A stretch of DNA of 63,469 nucleotides from CAZHZT01 sp964537285 (GCA_964537285.1 CAZHZT010000017.1:1-63469), one strand, 5' to 3'. Numbered from the stretch's first letter, positions 53,792-62,378 are shown. The notes: generated by a model not told the origin, from the letters alone. Made by a program: numbers and translations.

Positions 53792-54742
53792 TTAGTTTAA
53801 TACCTCTACCACTTTTTCCAGCACAGCCAATGCTACTTCGGCCATTTTATTTTTCTTGCTGTCAAGTGTTGGATTAACCTCCACCAGTTCGAAACAACGC
53901 AACCTTTCATCTTTACACAAGCCTTCCACCAGTTGCAGTGCTTCCCCTTCGAGAAAGCCATTCGGAACCGGCGTACCGGTACCATCAGAAACCAACTCAC
54001 TATCAAGGCTGTCTACATCAAAAGAAATGTAAATATCCGTGCAATCCTTTAGCTGCTCGAGCGTATTTTTAACAGCATTAGCCATCCCGTCGTTGCGTAC
54101 TTCATCCACACCAATTAGCTTGATATTGTGCTTATCAATAAGATACTCTTCTTCACCTTCTTTATCCCGAACGCCTATGAGTACGACATCTTCAGGCAAT
54201 ACCCAAGGATTGAGCGCGCAGGTATTTTTCATTTTATTCCAGTTTTCAAGCGTTTTGCCTTGAATATCATTGCACTGATGCTCTTGATTATCAATGCCAA
54301 GTGCTGCGGCCAAAGGCATACCATGAACATTGCCGGAAGGCGTTGTGTAAGGACTGTGCAGATCGGCATGGGCATCAATCCAGACAACTCCCAAGCGCCC
54401 CTGAGGACCTATGGCTTTTTTGATTCCGCCCATCGTCCCTCCTGCGGAGGCGTGATCTCCGGCAATGACCAGAGGGAAATCACCAATTTCCAGTTCATTA
54501 GCCACTGCATCGCAAATCCGCTCGTACAGGGAAGCTATGCCGCTTATGTACTTAGCATGAGGCGTATCGATTTCACTGTAAAGAAGGTGATTGTTATCGG
54601 GTATTTCCACAGAAACCCAATCTTTAAACAAGGAACTGCCGGAATTAAAGGCGGCTGTTCGTATGGCATCAACAGCCATACTAGCCCCTCTTGTTCCAGC
54701 TCCAATTTCCGATTTTACTTCGAGTATTTTTATTTTTTTCAT
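53792..54742 (-). CDS. rocF: Arginase (ureohydrolase family)
   Basis: 316 residues. Arginase splits arginine to ornithine and urea with a binuclear manganese site. The metal ligands are present: G-D-H (VIAGDHASAGG), D-A-H-A-D-L-H (VVWIDAHADLHSP) and S-F-D-V-D-S-L-D-SE. SGNVHGMPLA and DGTGTPVPNGF are substrate-side loops. The long insertion around NDIQGKTLENWNKMKN and the LPEDVVLIGVRD strand are typical of the Bacteroidota group. Formiminoglutamase or agmatinase are possible alternatives, less likely. Cytosolic. pdxJ follows upstream on the same strand, 134 bases away, with a heptamer array between. Confidence 0.88.
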   Translation of the reverse strand: MKKIKILEVKSEIGAGTRGASMAVDAIRTAAFNSGSSLFKDWVSVEIPDNNHLLYSEIDTPHAKYISGIASLYERICDAVANELEIGDFPLVIAGDHASAGGTMGGIKKAIGPQGRLGVVWIDAHADLHSPYTTPSGNVHGMPLAAALGIDNQEHQCNDIQGKTLENWNKMKNTCALNPWVLPEDVVLIGVRDKEGEEEYLIDKHNIKLIGVDEVRNDGMANAVKNTLEQLKDCTDIYISFDVDSLDSELVSDGTGTPVPNGFLEGEALQLVEGLCKDERLRCFELVEVNPTLDSKKNKMAEVALAVLEKVVEVLN

Positions 54743-54783
54743 AAAAGAAATTACTGATTTCTAATCAACTTCAACCTTTTTTT

Positions 54784-54876
54784 TACGGGAAACGGTCAAC
54801 GGGGAACGGGGAACGGTCAACGGGGAACGGAATTACTAATCTACCTCGTTAACCGTTTCCCGTTAACCGTTTCCCG
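54784..54876. repeat. Heptamer array CGGNNAA with inverted arm
   Basis: CGGGAAA-CGGTCAA-CGGGGAA-CGGGGAA-CGGTCAA-CGGGGAA-CGGAATT, then 12 bases later inverted units CCGTTAACCG-TTTCCCGTTAACCG-TTTCCCG. The arms can pair. It lies between the pdxJ stop and the arginase start, ending at the pdxJ stop codon. Confidence 0.85.
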
Positions 54877-55590
54877 CTATTGTAGTTTTTTCAGGTACAT
54901 CTGAATCGTATTTTGCAACCCAAAGTACAAAGCATCACAAACCAGTGCATGACCGATAGAAACCTCTAGAAGATACGGAACATTTTTTTTAAAAAAATTC
55001 AAATTATCCAGATTTAAATCGTGGCCTGCGTTGATACCAATGCCGATTTCATGAGCGAACACAGCAGCTTCTGTAAAATCAGCAACTGCTTTTTCAGGAT
55101 TCTCCGTAAACTGTTTTGCAAAAGGACCGGTGTAAAACTCAATTCTATCTGCGCCCACCGCTTTAGCTCCTTCAACATGCTTCCTGACCGGATCAACAAA
55201 GATAGAAACCCGTATCCCTTTATCCTTTAATTGAGCAATAATATTTTTTAAAAAGTCGGCATGTTTGCTTGTATTCCAACCTGCATCGGATGTCAGCGCA
55301 TCCGGGGCATCGGGCACGAGGGTAACCTGATGGGGCCTGTGGGCAAGCACCAATTCCATAAACCGAGGAGTCGGATTCCCCTCGACATTCAACTCGGTAG
55401 TTACGACTTCCTTGAGTTGAGGGATATCATCATAACGCACATGGCGTTCATCCGGCCGGGGATGCACGGTAATCCCCTGCGCACCAAAAGCTTCGCAATC
55501 TTTCGCTACTTTAATCAAATCCGGCAGATTAGAACCTCTGGAATTACGGATTAAAGCAACCTTGTTTATATTTACGCTTAATCTTGTCAT
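54877..55590 (-). CDS. pdxJ: Pyridoxine 5'-phosphate synthase
   Basis: 237 residues, the usual length. PdxJ condenses 3-amino-2-oxopropyl phosphate with deoxyxylulose 5-phosphate to make pyridoxine phosphate (DXP-dependent vitamin B6 route). Family blocks: LSVNINKVALIRNSRG, GAQGITVHPRPDERHVRYDD (active-site His/Arg), LNVEGNP, VTLVPDAP, FVDPVRKHVEG, ADRIEFYTGPFA, GINAGHDLNLDNL, LLEVSIGHALVCDALYFGL. All key regions are complete. It stands alone, arginase being separated by an array. Confidence 0.97.
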   Translation of the reverse strand: MTRLSVNINKVALIRNSRGSNLPDLIKVAKDCEAFGAQGITVHPRPDERHVRYDDIPQLKEVVTTELNVEGNPTPRFMELVLAHRPHQVTLVPDAPDALTSDAGWNTSKHADFLKNIIAQLKDKGIRVSIFVDPVRKHVEGAKAVGADRIEFYTGPFAKQFTENPEKAVADFTEAAVFAHEIGIGINAGHDLNLDNLNFFKKNVPYLLEVSIGHALVCDALYFGLQNTIQMYLKKLQ

Positions 55591-55656
55591 ATAGGCTGAT
55601 TAAATAATACAATTTGATCTAAATGCTTGGAACAATTCTCAGGGAAAATGTTTTAT

Positions 55657-55717
55657 TGAAGTTATTTGAAAAGTTATACATTGCCCTCGACAATTTATAA
55701 CTTTTCAAATAACTTCA
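55657..55717. repeat. Inverted repeat with 22-bp arms between divergent genes
   Basis: TGAAGTTATTTGAAAAGTTATA and its complement, loop of 17 bases. It lies between pdxJ and the CPBP gene, which diverge, so it is not a simple terminator; it may hide promoters or operators. I see no box. Confidence 0.7.
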
Positions 55718-55769
55718 TTGTTAACCTTTTTTTAGTCTTACGCAAAGTATTCATTTATCCTTAAAGTTT

Positions 55770-56717
55770 ATGCTTGACGATCAATCCTTTTTCAATTCTT
55801 CTCCCGAACGCGACTCATTGACGTACCCTCCTATTGTCATTTTACTCTATGCTTTTTTGGCCGTTTTCTTTTTTACCCTGATCGGCAGCAGTATTTCACT
55901 TGGATTAAGCGGCCTCTGGGGCATTTCCATCGAGTCAGTGCTTGACACCATTTCAGAAGAAAATACATTTGAAAAAAGAAATATTATTCGATTGGCGGCT
56001 TTCCTGAATCAGCTTTTCACCTTTCTGATTCCGGCCATTGTGGTAGCCATTTTGATAAAAAATAAAAAATGGGCCTCTTTTTTAGGCTTCAGGCCGGTTA
56101 TTTCCGGCCGGATGTTGATGCTGGGCATTTTATTGATTTTTGTAGCCTTTCCTTTTGCCCAATACACCTACTGGCTGAACAAGCAGATCCCCCTTCCTGA
56201 ATGGATGATTGCCCTGGAAGAATCTTCCAATGACGTGATCCAGCAAATTTTATTGACAGATCGGCCTTTGGAATTACTCATGAACTTATTTTTGATTGCC
56301 GTAGTCCCTGCATTTGGAGAAGAACTCTTATTCAGGGGAGTGCTGCAACGCCAGTTAGAAAGGCAATTTCGAAATCCGATATTAGCTATTTGGGTAGCGG
56401 CGATATTATTTAGTGCGGTGCACATGCAGTTTCAAGGCTTTCTGCCGAGGGTATTATTAGGCGCAATTCTGGGCTATTTATTGTATTGGACCAACAATTT
56501 ATGGGTGCCCATAGCCGCGCATTTCTTTAATAATGCGTTTCAGGTAGTAGCACAATATTTTATGACAGAAGAGATGAGGGCCAGCGCCATGGAAATGGAA
56601 ACCTCGGAACAATACCCTGTCTGGCTGGGAATATTATCTCTTTTAGCCATGCCGGTTGTAGGATATACGATTTCACAAGCCTCCAAAGCAGAAGAACACG
56701 ATAAAATTACTCCATGA
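55770..56717 (+). CDS. CPBP family intramembrane metalloprotease
   Basis: 315 residues with about seven membrane helices. The CAAX/CPBP (Abi) signature is complete: EELLFRGVLQRQLE (glutamates and arginine near helix 4), SAVHMQF (first His) and AHFFNNAF (second His with Asn pair). CPBP enzymes process prenylated or membrane peptides or, in some clusters, give bacteriocin self-immunity. Here it is the first gene of an operon with cdsA and psd, coupled by the overlap ATGA, so a link to phospholipid or membrane upkeep is more likely. Confidence 0.9.
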   Translation: MLDDQSFFNSSPERDSLTYPPIVILLYAFLAVFFFTLIGSSISLGLSGLWGISIESVLDTISEENTFEKRNIIRLAAFLNQLFTFLIPAIVVAILIKNKKWASFLGFRPVISGRMLMLGILLIFVAFPFAQYTYWLNKQIPLPEWMIALEESSNDVIQQILLTDRPLELLMNLFLIAVVPAFGEELLFRGVLQRQLERQFRNPILAIWVAAILFSAVHMQFQGFLPRVLLGAILGYLLYWTNNLWVPIAAHFFNNAFQVVAQYFMTEEMRASAMEMETSEQYPVWLGILSLLAMPVVGYTISQASKAEEHDKITP

Positions 56718-57571
56718 ATGGATTTTCTGAGCGATTGATTACAGCGGTATTTTTTGTGGGCACCATGCTCGCAGGAATTTTTATCAGCAAATGGACCTTT
56801 TATACTTTATTTCTGATCATTGCAGGCTTTTGCTTGTGGGAATTGTTAAAGCTCACCTTCAAGCAAGGGAAGCACAAAGTGATCAATAGTATCCGTTTGT
56901 GGATAGGGATTGCTTTTGGCCTTTCTCTGTACTTGTACTACTACTACAATCGATTTCCCGTTTTTGGTTCTTTAGGAATAGATATTTTCCTGTATCTCCT
57001 CTTTCTGATAGCCTTGTTTTTTTTACTGCTTTTTGTAGAAATGATCGATGATAGCACACAGGCTCCCTTTCACAACGTAAGCTTTGCCGCCTTAGGATTC
57101 ATTTATATCGGCATGCCATTTTTTCTGATCTTTTTTATTTCGGATGCCTACCGGCCGTTCACTCCGAACATTGTTTTCGGGATTGTTTCCATGACGTGGG
57201 TCAATGATACAGGAGCTTATTTATTTGGGTCCTGGATAGGACGAACGCCCTTTCTACCCCGCATTTCTCCGAATAAAACCGTTGAAGGCGTTTTGGGAGG
57301 CACCATTGCCACCATAGGCATTTCCTTCCTCGAAGCCTATGTTTTTGATGATTTATTGCCCTGCGAATGGCTTCGGTTGGCCGCTATTGTCGCCATTCTA
57401 GGCCCGGCAGGAGATTTGGTAGAATCTACGATGAAGCGGCATTTCAAAATAAAAGACACCAGCAACCTCCTCCCCGGTCACGGCGGTTTTTTAGACCGAT
57501 TTGACAGTTTAATTTTCATTTTACCCTATGCGGCTTTGTATCTTTACCTCAGAAAAGAAGGTTTCCTATGA
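56714..57571 (+). CDS. cdsA: Phosphatidate cytidylyltransferase
   Basis: 285 residues, about eight membrane helices. It makes CDP-diacylglycerol from phosphatidate and CTP. The family C-terminal signature is SPNKTVEGVLGGTIATI, then GDLVESTMKRHFKIKDTSNLLPGHGGFLDRFDS. Starts at ATG 56714, overlapping the previous stop by four bases, and its own TGA overlaps the next start (ATGA). CDP-diacylglycerol feeds the psd route encoded next. Confidence 0.94.
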   Translation: MNGFSERLITAVFFVGTMLAGIFISKWTFYTLFLIIAGFCLWELLKLTFKQGKHKVINSIRLWIGIAFGLSLYLYYYYNRFPVFGSLGIDIFLYLLFLIALFFLLLFVEMIDDSTQAPFHNVSFAALGFIYIGMPFFLIFFISDAYRPFTPNIVFGIVSMTWVNDTGAYLFGSWIGRTPFLPRISPNKTVEGVLGGTIATIGISFLEAYVFDDLLPCEWLRLAAIVAILGPAGDLVESTMKRHFKIKDTSNLLPGHGGFLDRFDSLIFILPYAALYLYLRKEGFL

Positions 57572-58230
57572 TCCATCGCGAAGGTTTTATAACGATAATT
57601 ATTTGCGCAGTAATTTTTACAGCCCTTTACCTATTATTAAGCTGGCTGTTTCCATTTCTGCAATTCCTGTTTCTCCTGGCAGCTTTGGGAGGCATTGCTT
57701 TTGTGATTCAGTTTTTCAGAAACCCCCGGCGCCCCATCCCCAAGGTTTCGGATCGGCTCATTTATGCGCCTGCGGATGGGAAAGTGGTGGTTATTGAAAA
57801 AGTGCATGTAAAAGAATATTTCAATGATTACCGGATCCAGGTATCGATATTCATGTCTACCTGGAATGTTCATGTGAACAGGGTTCCAATCAAAGGGAAG
57901 GTTGCTTATTTGCAATATCATCCGGGAAATTTTCTAGTCGCCTGGCATCCGAAGTCTTCTACGGAGAATGAGCGCAACACGCTTGTTATTCAGGGCTACA
58001 ATGGCAAGGTAATGATCCGCCAGATTGCGGGGGCGGTAGCGCGTAGGATCCGGCAATATTTGCATCCGAATGAAGAAGTGCAACAGGGGCAGGAGCTGGG
58101 CTTTATCAAGTTTGGATCGCGGGTGGATTTGTTGCTTCCTCTGGATACGAAGGTGGAGGTAAAAGTTGGGGATAAAGTGAAAGGGAATTTGACGGTGATA
58201 GGAGAACTTGATCACAGATTACGCGGATGA
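57568..58230 (+). CDS. psd: Phosphatidylserine decarboxylase, short (archaetidylserine-like) form
   Basis: 220 residues. It decarboxylates phosphatidylserine to phosphatidylethanolamine with a pyruvoyl group made by self-cleavage. Two membrane helices at the start (FTALYLLLSWLFPFLQFLF), then YAPADGKVVVIEKV, VSIFMSTWNVHVNRVPIKG, WHPKSSTENERN and the cleavage site F-G-S-RVDLLLP (between G and S). The lack of a separate long N-terminal domain marks the PSD-A form common in Bacteroidota. With cdsA it covers two steps of the same pathway, missing only pssA. Confidence 0.93.
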   Translation: MIHREGFITIIICAVIFTALYLLLSWLFPFLQFLFLLAALGGIAFVIQFFRNPRRPIPKVSDRLIYAPADGKVVVIEKVHVKEYFNDYRIQVSIFMSTWNVHVNRVPIKGKVAYLQYHPGNFLVAWHPKSSTENERNTLVIQGYNGKVMIRQIAGAVARRIRQYLHPNEEVQQGQELGFIKFGSRVDLLLPLDTKVEVKVGDKVKGNLTVIGELDHRLRG

Positions 58231-58330
58231 CGCGGATGGGTTTTGGAGCTGCGCTCCAAGGTGATTGAAATAGGTTTGTTTAGGCCTTCGGCCTGAGTTT
58301 TTTAATCAATCAAATCAAAAAACAGGCTTG

Positions 58331-58920
58331 AGATGATTTCATTTGGTCGAAATTAATTTGGGGAGTCTTTAAAGCAGGCCGTTAGGCCTTCCTGATCGTA
58401 GCCTCGGTTCTCCCAGGGTTATAATACATAGAGACCAACTTCCGCGTAGCGGAAGCACATCATTGGTTATTGTTCTTGTGTTGTGGGCTTCCGCTCAATG
58501 TCGTCAACTCAAGTTTTTTCTTTGCCTGGCGCTTTAGCGCCAGGTGTAGTGCTAATATTTATCCGGGCTTTAGCCCATTAATAACCAAGGGGCTAAAGCC
58601 CAATCTCACAACTATTCCCCCCGGTACTGAAGTGCCGGGCTACAAACAGCTTTAGTTGCGGAAGCACATCATTGGTTATTGTTCTTGTGTTGTGGGCTTC
58701 CGCTCAATGTCGNNNNNNNNNNNNNNNNNNNNNNNNNNNNNNNNNNNNNNNNNNNNNNNNNNNNNNNNNNNNNNNNNNNNNNNNNNNNNNNNNNNNNNNN
58801 NNNNNNNNNNNNTCTCACAACTATTCCCCCCGGTACTGAAGTGCCGGGCTACAAACAGCTTTAGTTGACGACATTGATGCCAGCACTACTCGGAAGAAAT
58901 TGGATAGAATAACCTTGTTT
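58331..58920. repeat. Family E hairpin-array element, copy 2 (with tandem duplication and gap)
   Basis: GATGATTTCATTTGGTCG start and the same hairpins as E1 in reverse order (GGCCGTTAGGCC, TCTCCCAGGG, CTTCCGCGTAGCGGAAG, TTTAGCGCCAGG, GGCTTTAGCCCATT, CTGAAGTGCCGGGC). About 190 bases are repeated in tandem (from GCGGAAGCACATCATTGG at 58458 and again at 58660), and the 100-N gap lies in the second copy. The end after GAAATTGGATAGAATAAC differs from E1, so this copy is cut short. Confidence 0.85.
58713..58812. other. Scaffold gap of 100 N
   Basis: One hundred unread bases, the conventional placeholder of unknown true length. It sits inside the second tandem unit of family E, so repeat collapse is the likely cause. 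Confidence 0.98.
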
Positions 58921-58966
58921 CTCCGGAAAATCTGTAGGTGAGGAGCCTCTGACCTACACCTTTTTT

Positions 58967-59297
58967 TGTCAGAATCAGGATGCTCAGGATTTTAGGATTC
59001 ACAGGATTATACAGTAGGGAAACTTTTGCTGCTTAGCTTATCCAAATGAGTAATAGACTTGTTCTGCAGCTGATTAATGGGCTTGAATTGCCAAATTTTA
59101 TTTTATACTGCGTTGAAAATACTCGACGTAGCTATGGCTCCCGAAGACATTCGGGACAAGTTATGCCTGCGTTTTTCGCCTTGTCTAAAATAAAATTTGG
59201 TCAATTACGCTCCATCATCAGCTACAGAACAAGTCTAATAATTCACCTCCGCTCTAATCCCGGGAATCCTGAAATCCTGAGAATCCTGATTCTGACA
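58967..59297. repeat. Outer inverted repeat of CAGGAT units around D3
   Basis: TTTGTCAGAATCAGGATGCT, then CAGGATTTTAGGATTCACAG on the left, and GGGAATCCTGAAATCCTGAG, AATCCTGATTCTGACAAA on the right. Together with D3 in the middle this makes a repeat in a repeat. Apart from this I see no gene in 58231-59410. Confidence 0.8.
59055..59236. repeat. Family D element, copy D3
   Basis: End motifs AGACTTGTTCTGCAG (59055-59069) and CTACAGAACAAGTCT (59222-59236); inner arms CCAAATTTTATTTTA / TAAAATAAAATTTGG; core GGCTCCCGAAGACATTCGGG, ACAAGTTATGCCTGCG. Confidence 0.88.
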
Positions 59298-59410
59298 AAT
59301 ACCACCATTTTTTAAAACAACAACCACTGCTTTTATAACGAACAAATGCCCACATCCTTCGCGGGGGGTACTATTTAGATCGCGAGGGTAAAAGGGCCAA
59401 AGGGCAGAGG

Positions 59411-59521
59411 TTAAAAACCCTGGACGAAACGGAACCCGACATCGTTGTACCTGTCAATGGAACTGTAACCGCTGCGATTGGACGAACGACAATCGACATC
59501 GATGTAGCTCCAGGAGCCGCC
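59411..59521 (-). other. Candidate DGR variable region (VR)
   Basis: Last 37 codons of the FGE-like domain. Between the framework GGSW and VGFRF lie 24 codons, of which 22 end in C or T (exceptions TCG and AGG), including AGC, TAC, ATC, GAT, GTC, GAT, AGC, GGT, TAC, AGT, TCC, ATT, GAC, TAC, AAC, GAT. This is the trace expected when AAC/AAT codons of a template repeat are changed at adenines. Downstream, pyrimidine- and GC-rich CTCTGCCCTTTGGCCC and a weak CCCTCGCG/CGCGAAGG hairpin resemble the site where mutagenic homing begins. No template or reverse transcriptase is in the window, so this remains a proposal. Confidence 0.6.
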
Positions 59522-62371
59522 ACGCAAAACGCGCGCATTACACCTTCCTTGACCGGATTCTAACCAGGGGGAGCCATCAGAAGGGGCATTATCGTATGAA
59601 TCATGCCAGCAATCCTGACACCACTCCCAGAGGTTACCGCTCATGTCATGCAAGCCTATTTCATTCGCTTTTTTGGTACCCACAATATGGGTGGCACCCT
59701 GGCTATTGCTCGAATACCAGCCCACCTCATCCAGATTATTGCTACCTGAATACCTATAAGCTTGGCTTTTTTTACCCCCTCGGGCGGCAAACTCCCACTC
59801 TGCTTCAGAGGGAAGGCGGATGTTAGTGCCACTTTTTTCGCTCAACCATGCACAAAAAGCAGTGGCGCCGTACCAACTAACGTAATTGACCGGATGACGT
59901 TCAAACCCTTTTTCTACCATAAAACTATCAGAAGTTTCTTCCGTAATTCGACTTGAATTGCCGTCAACCCTGTACCACAGGGTCCCACCTTCTACTTGAT
60001 TGCCTTTTTCATTTAAAAAGGCACAAAAAGCCTCGTTCGTCACTTCATATTTGCTCATGTAAAAAGAAGGAACATTCACGGTATGTGGCGGTTTTTCATC
60101 ATCATCGCAATTACCATCACGGCTTTCATTCAGGCAGCCCATAGTGAAAGTATCTCCTTCCACAAGAACCAAGGTATTAAGGAGTTCAGTGATTAAAGGT
60201 GAACGGGCAGTTGTATCAGGCTTACTGCTTGAGGAATCAGCTTGTACCCCTTCTTGCTCAGTGGATGTAACCGGAGTTTCCAAATTTAGACGATATAAAT
60301 ATTTTCTCCAGCTATCCGGCAACACAAAATCAAGTGGCCCGGGCTCCCCTTCTAACTCCTTAATGATAGTAATATCTATTTCTTCTCCCGACTCCAGTAA
60401 CTGGGTGATTTTATCTTCCAGTGCTTGCTTCGCCCTAGGCTCAGTAGCCAACATCCACTGATTGATCAATAGGTTCATCTGAAAATCCTCAAAAGCAACG
60501 GAGTCCTTAGGAGGTGGATTATCCTCCAAAATTTCTACTAGCCATTTACGAACATCCGAGAGAAGCTTTTGATCCTCCTTACTTAACCATTCCACTAAAA
60601 TGCCTCTTATGACCTTCGGCATCTGCCCCTCAACAAACCAAGGCAGACGAAATAAGCGACTCAGGTGCCTAAAATCGAGGAGAGGATCTTCGGGATCAGA
60701 CAATCGGTGGCCGACAAATAGCGTTAAGTTCCAGTGAAGACTAGGATACATAGCACAAGCTGCGATCCACTTCATTTCCTGAAGGGAAAAAGAAGCTTTT
60801 AGACTCCCAATGATATCGCTGTCAATCAACACAAAATCATCTTGGGGGATTTTCAGTTTTTCTTTCCATTGCTCAAAATGAGGTTCCTCTAATTCCGACT
60901 CATCAAGCCAGAAATTCAAGCTTTCAATGGCAGCAGGCAATACTGGGAAAAGTCGCTTCAACTGACGTTCTTGTCGGCCCCAATTGGAAGGAGGGCGCGA
61001 AGTAAACAACACCTTATCCTTCCAGTGGTTGAAAAGCCCCGTCCATTTAGCAGGCTTACCAGTGATATCACTCAGGAAAGTATACCCATTGGAAATAATA
61101 ATCAGACGCGCCTCACGATAGCGTTGATGTATAGCAACCAGTCGAATACCATTCAGATGTTCTTTATTGAAACATACCCGGGGGTCGCCGGAAAAGAAAA
61201 AGCGTTCTATTAAAACCTCGTTTGCCCGATACCCCTGGTAAAGCGCTTCAAAAAGTTGCGCCTGATGATCATCCTGATTATGCTGATCGATAAGCAGCAA
61301 ATATTCGGGAGGACGAGCTCGCTTTTGATAACGGAAGCTGGGCATTCCCGCTTGTTCAATGGTAGCTTGGATGGTTTGGGGAATATCTAAAGCAATTCCT
61401 TGTTGAGCAATTCGTTGGCGTAAGCGAGTCAGAGAGTTTTTAAATGCGTACCCAAAGGAAATATTTGGTAAATCGTTGGTCTTAATATTCCAGAAGTAGG
61501 GTGGTTTATCTGTTGTTTCCATTTCTGCGACCAAAGTCGTTTCATCTGTGGTTTCTGATTCTCCTTCCGATGGTGTTTCTTCATCCGGCCGTCTAATATA
61601 GATCAATATCAGTAAAGCAAACAATAAAAGGATCACCCACCACATCCACCATATCTGTTTGGCGATGAACTGTCGCAAAGAGGTTAGTATTGAAGAAAGA
61701 GTAGGCTCCTTCTCTACTACTCTTTGTTGTGGAGAAATGGTGGCTAAAAACTGCACATTGATTTGTTTTCCGGTAAAGCTTTCAAGATATACTTCTATGG
61801 TATCCAATCCAAGTGGACCATCGGGAGCTGAAAAAGAATAAATTAATGGCGACTTGATCTTTGTTTCCACAATCTTACCTTCCCGCTTTATAACACTTTC
61901 AAAATCTTGTTTTAGAGGTTCTATTAATGCATGATCCTGAATACTGATTGTAGTAGAATCTCCGGCATTCAAGCGAAAGGGAACTTTTAAAATATCCACC
62001 TTTTCTGGCTCCTGATTAAGCAGCAGGAAAGTGGCCCCCCAAAAAAACAAGAGTAATGCCACCCCAATCACCCACTTCGAAAAGCTTGTTTTTTGCGGCC
62101 CCTTTTTCTTAATCGCCTTTCTTTCCGGTTTTTCAGGAGTCACTTGTTTTAAACACTGCTCAAACAACTCATAAAAATCTTTTTGCTCCTGTTCTGTTCT
62201 GGCAAACAAAGGCGCCAACACATACCCCCACTCCTCCCTAGGCAAATCATCAGGCAATTGCTGCATCAATTGCTGAATCTGCAAATACTTGCCCGTACCT
62301 AAAGGATAGCCTTCAGTTTCCAGGCGGTCCAGCAATACGGCGAGGAGTTGATATTTAAAGGTATTCGGCAT
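59411..62371 (-). CDS. Membrane-anchored vWA-like/FGE-sulfatase-like fusion, DGR-target candidate
   Basis: 986 residues. Residues 1-95 form an acidic helical N-terminal domain (LLAVLLDRLETEGYPLGTGK); TM1 at about 97-117 (WVIGVALLLFFWGATFLLL); an extracytoplasmic beta-rich loop (120-235); TM2 at about 238-258 (WWMWWVILLLFALLILIYI); a cytoplasmic vWA-like alpha/beta domain (about 340-500, YLLLIDQHNQDDHQAQL in place of DxSxS, so metal binding is probably lost); a helical linker; and an FGE-like domain from 734 (GDTFTMGC ... YEVTNEAFCAFL ... PVNYVSWYGATAFCAWL ... LPSEAEWEFAARGG ... NLWEWCQD). The end of the FGE-like part is hypervariable in type (see VR). The MoxR gene 7 bases upstream is its probable partner. 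Confidence 0.85.
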   Translation of the reverse strand: MPNTFKYQLLAVLLDRLETEGYPLGTGKYLQIQQLMQQLPDDLPREEWGYVLAPLFARTEQEQKDFYELFEQCLKQVTPEKPERKAIKKKGPQKTSFSKWVIGVALLLFFWGATFLLLNQEPEKVDILKVPFRLNAGDSTTISIQDHALIEPLKQDFESVIKREGKIVETKIKSPLIYSFSAPDGPLGLDTIEVYLESFTGKQINVQFLATISPQQRVVEKEPTLSSILTSLRQFIAKQIWWMWWVILLLFALLILIYIRRPDEETPSEGESETTDETTLVAEMETTDKPPYFWNIKTNDLPNISFGYAFKNSLTRLRQRIAQQGIALDIPQTIQATIEQAGMPSFRYQKRARPPEYLLLIDQHNQDDHQAQLFEALYQGYRANEVLIERFFFSGDPRVCFNKEHLNGIRLVAIHQRYREARLIIISNGYTFLSDITGKPAKWTGLFNHWKDKVLFTSRPPSNWGRQERQLKRLFPVLPAAIESLNFWLDESELEEPHFEQWKEKLKIPQDDFVLIDSDIIGSLKASFSLQEMKWIAACAMYPSLHWNLTLFVGHRLSDPEDPLLDFRHLSRLFRLPWFVEGQMPKVIRGILVEWLSKEDQKLLSDVRKWLVEILEDNPPPKDSVAFEDFQMNLLINQWMLATEPRAKQALEDKITQLLESGEEIDITIIKELEGEPGPLDFVLPDSWRKYLYRLNLETPVTSTEQEGVQADSSSSKPDTTARSPLITELLNTLVLVEGDTFTMGCLNESRDGNCDDDEKPPHTVNVPSFYMSKYEVTNEAFCAFLNEKGNQVEGGTLWYRVDGNSSRITEETSDSFMVEKGFERHPVNYVSWYGATAFCAWLSEKSGTNIRLPSEAEWEFAARGGKKSQAYRYSGSNNLDEVGWYSSNSQGATHIVGTKKANEIGLHDMSGNLWEWCQDCWHDSYDNAPSDGSPWLESGQGRCNARVLRGGSWSYIDVDCRSSNRSGYSSIDRYNDVGFRFVQGF

Positions 62372-62378
62372 CTATGGG

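Noticed and set aside
55657..55717. Terminator for pdxJ or CPBP gene
   Set aside because: The two genes diverge from here, so the inverted repeat lies upstream of both.
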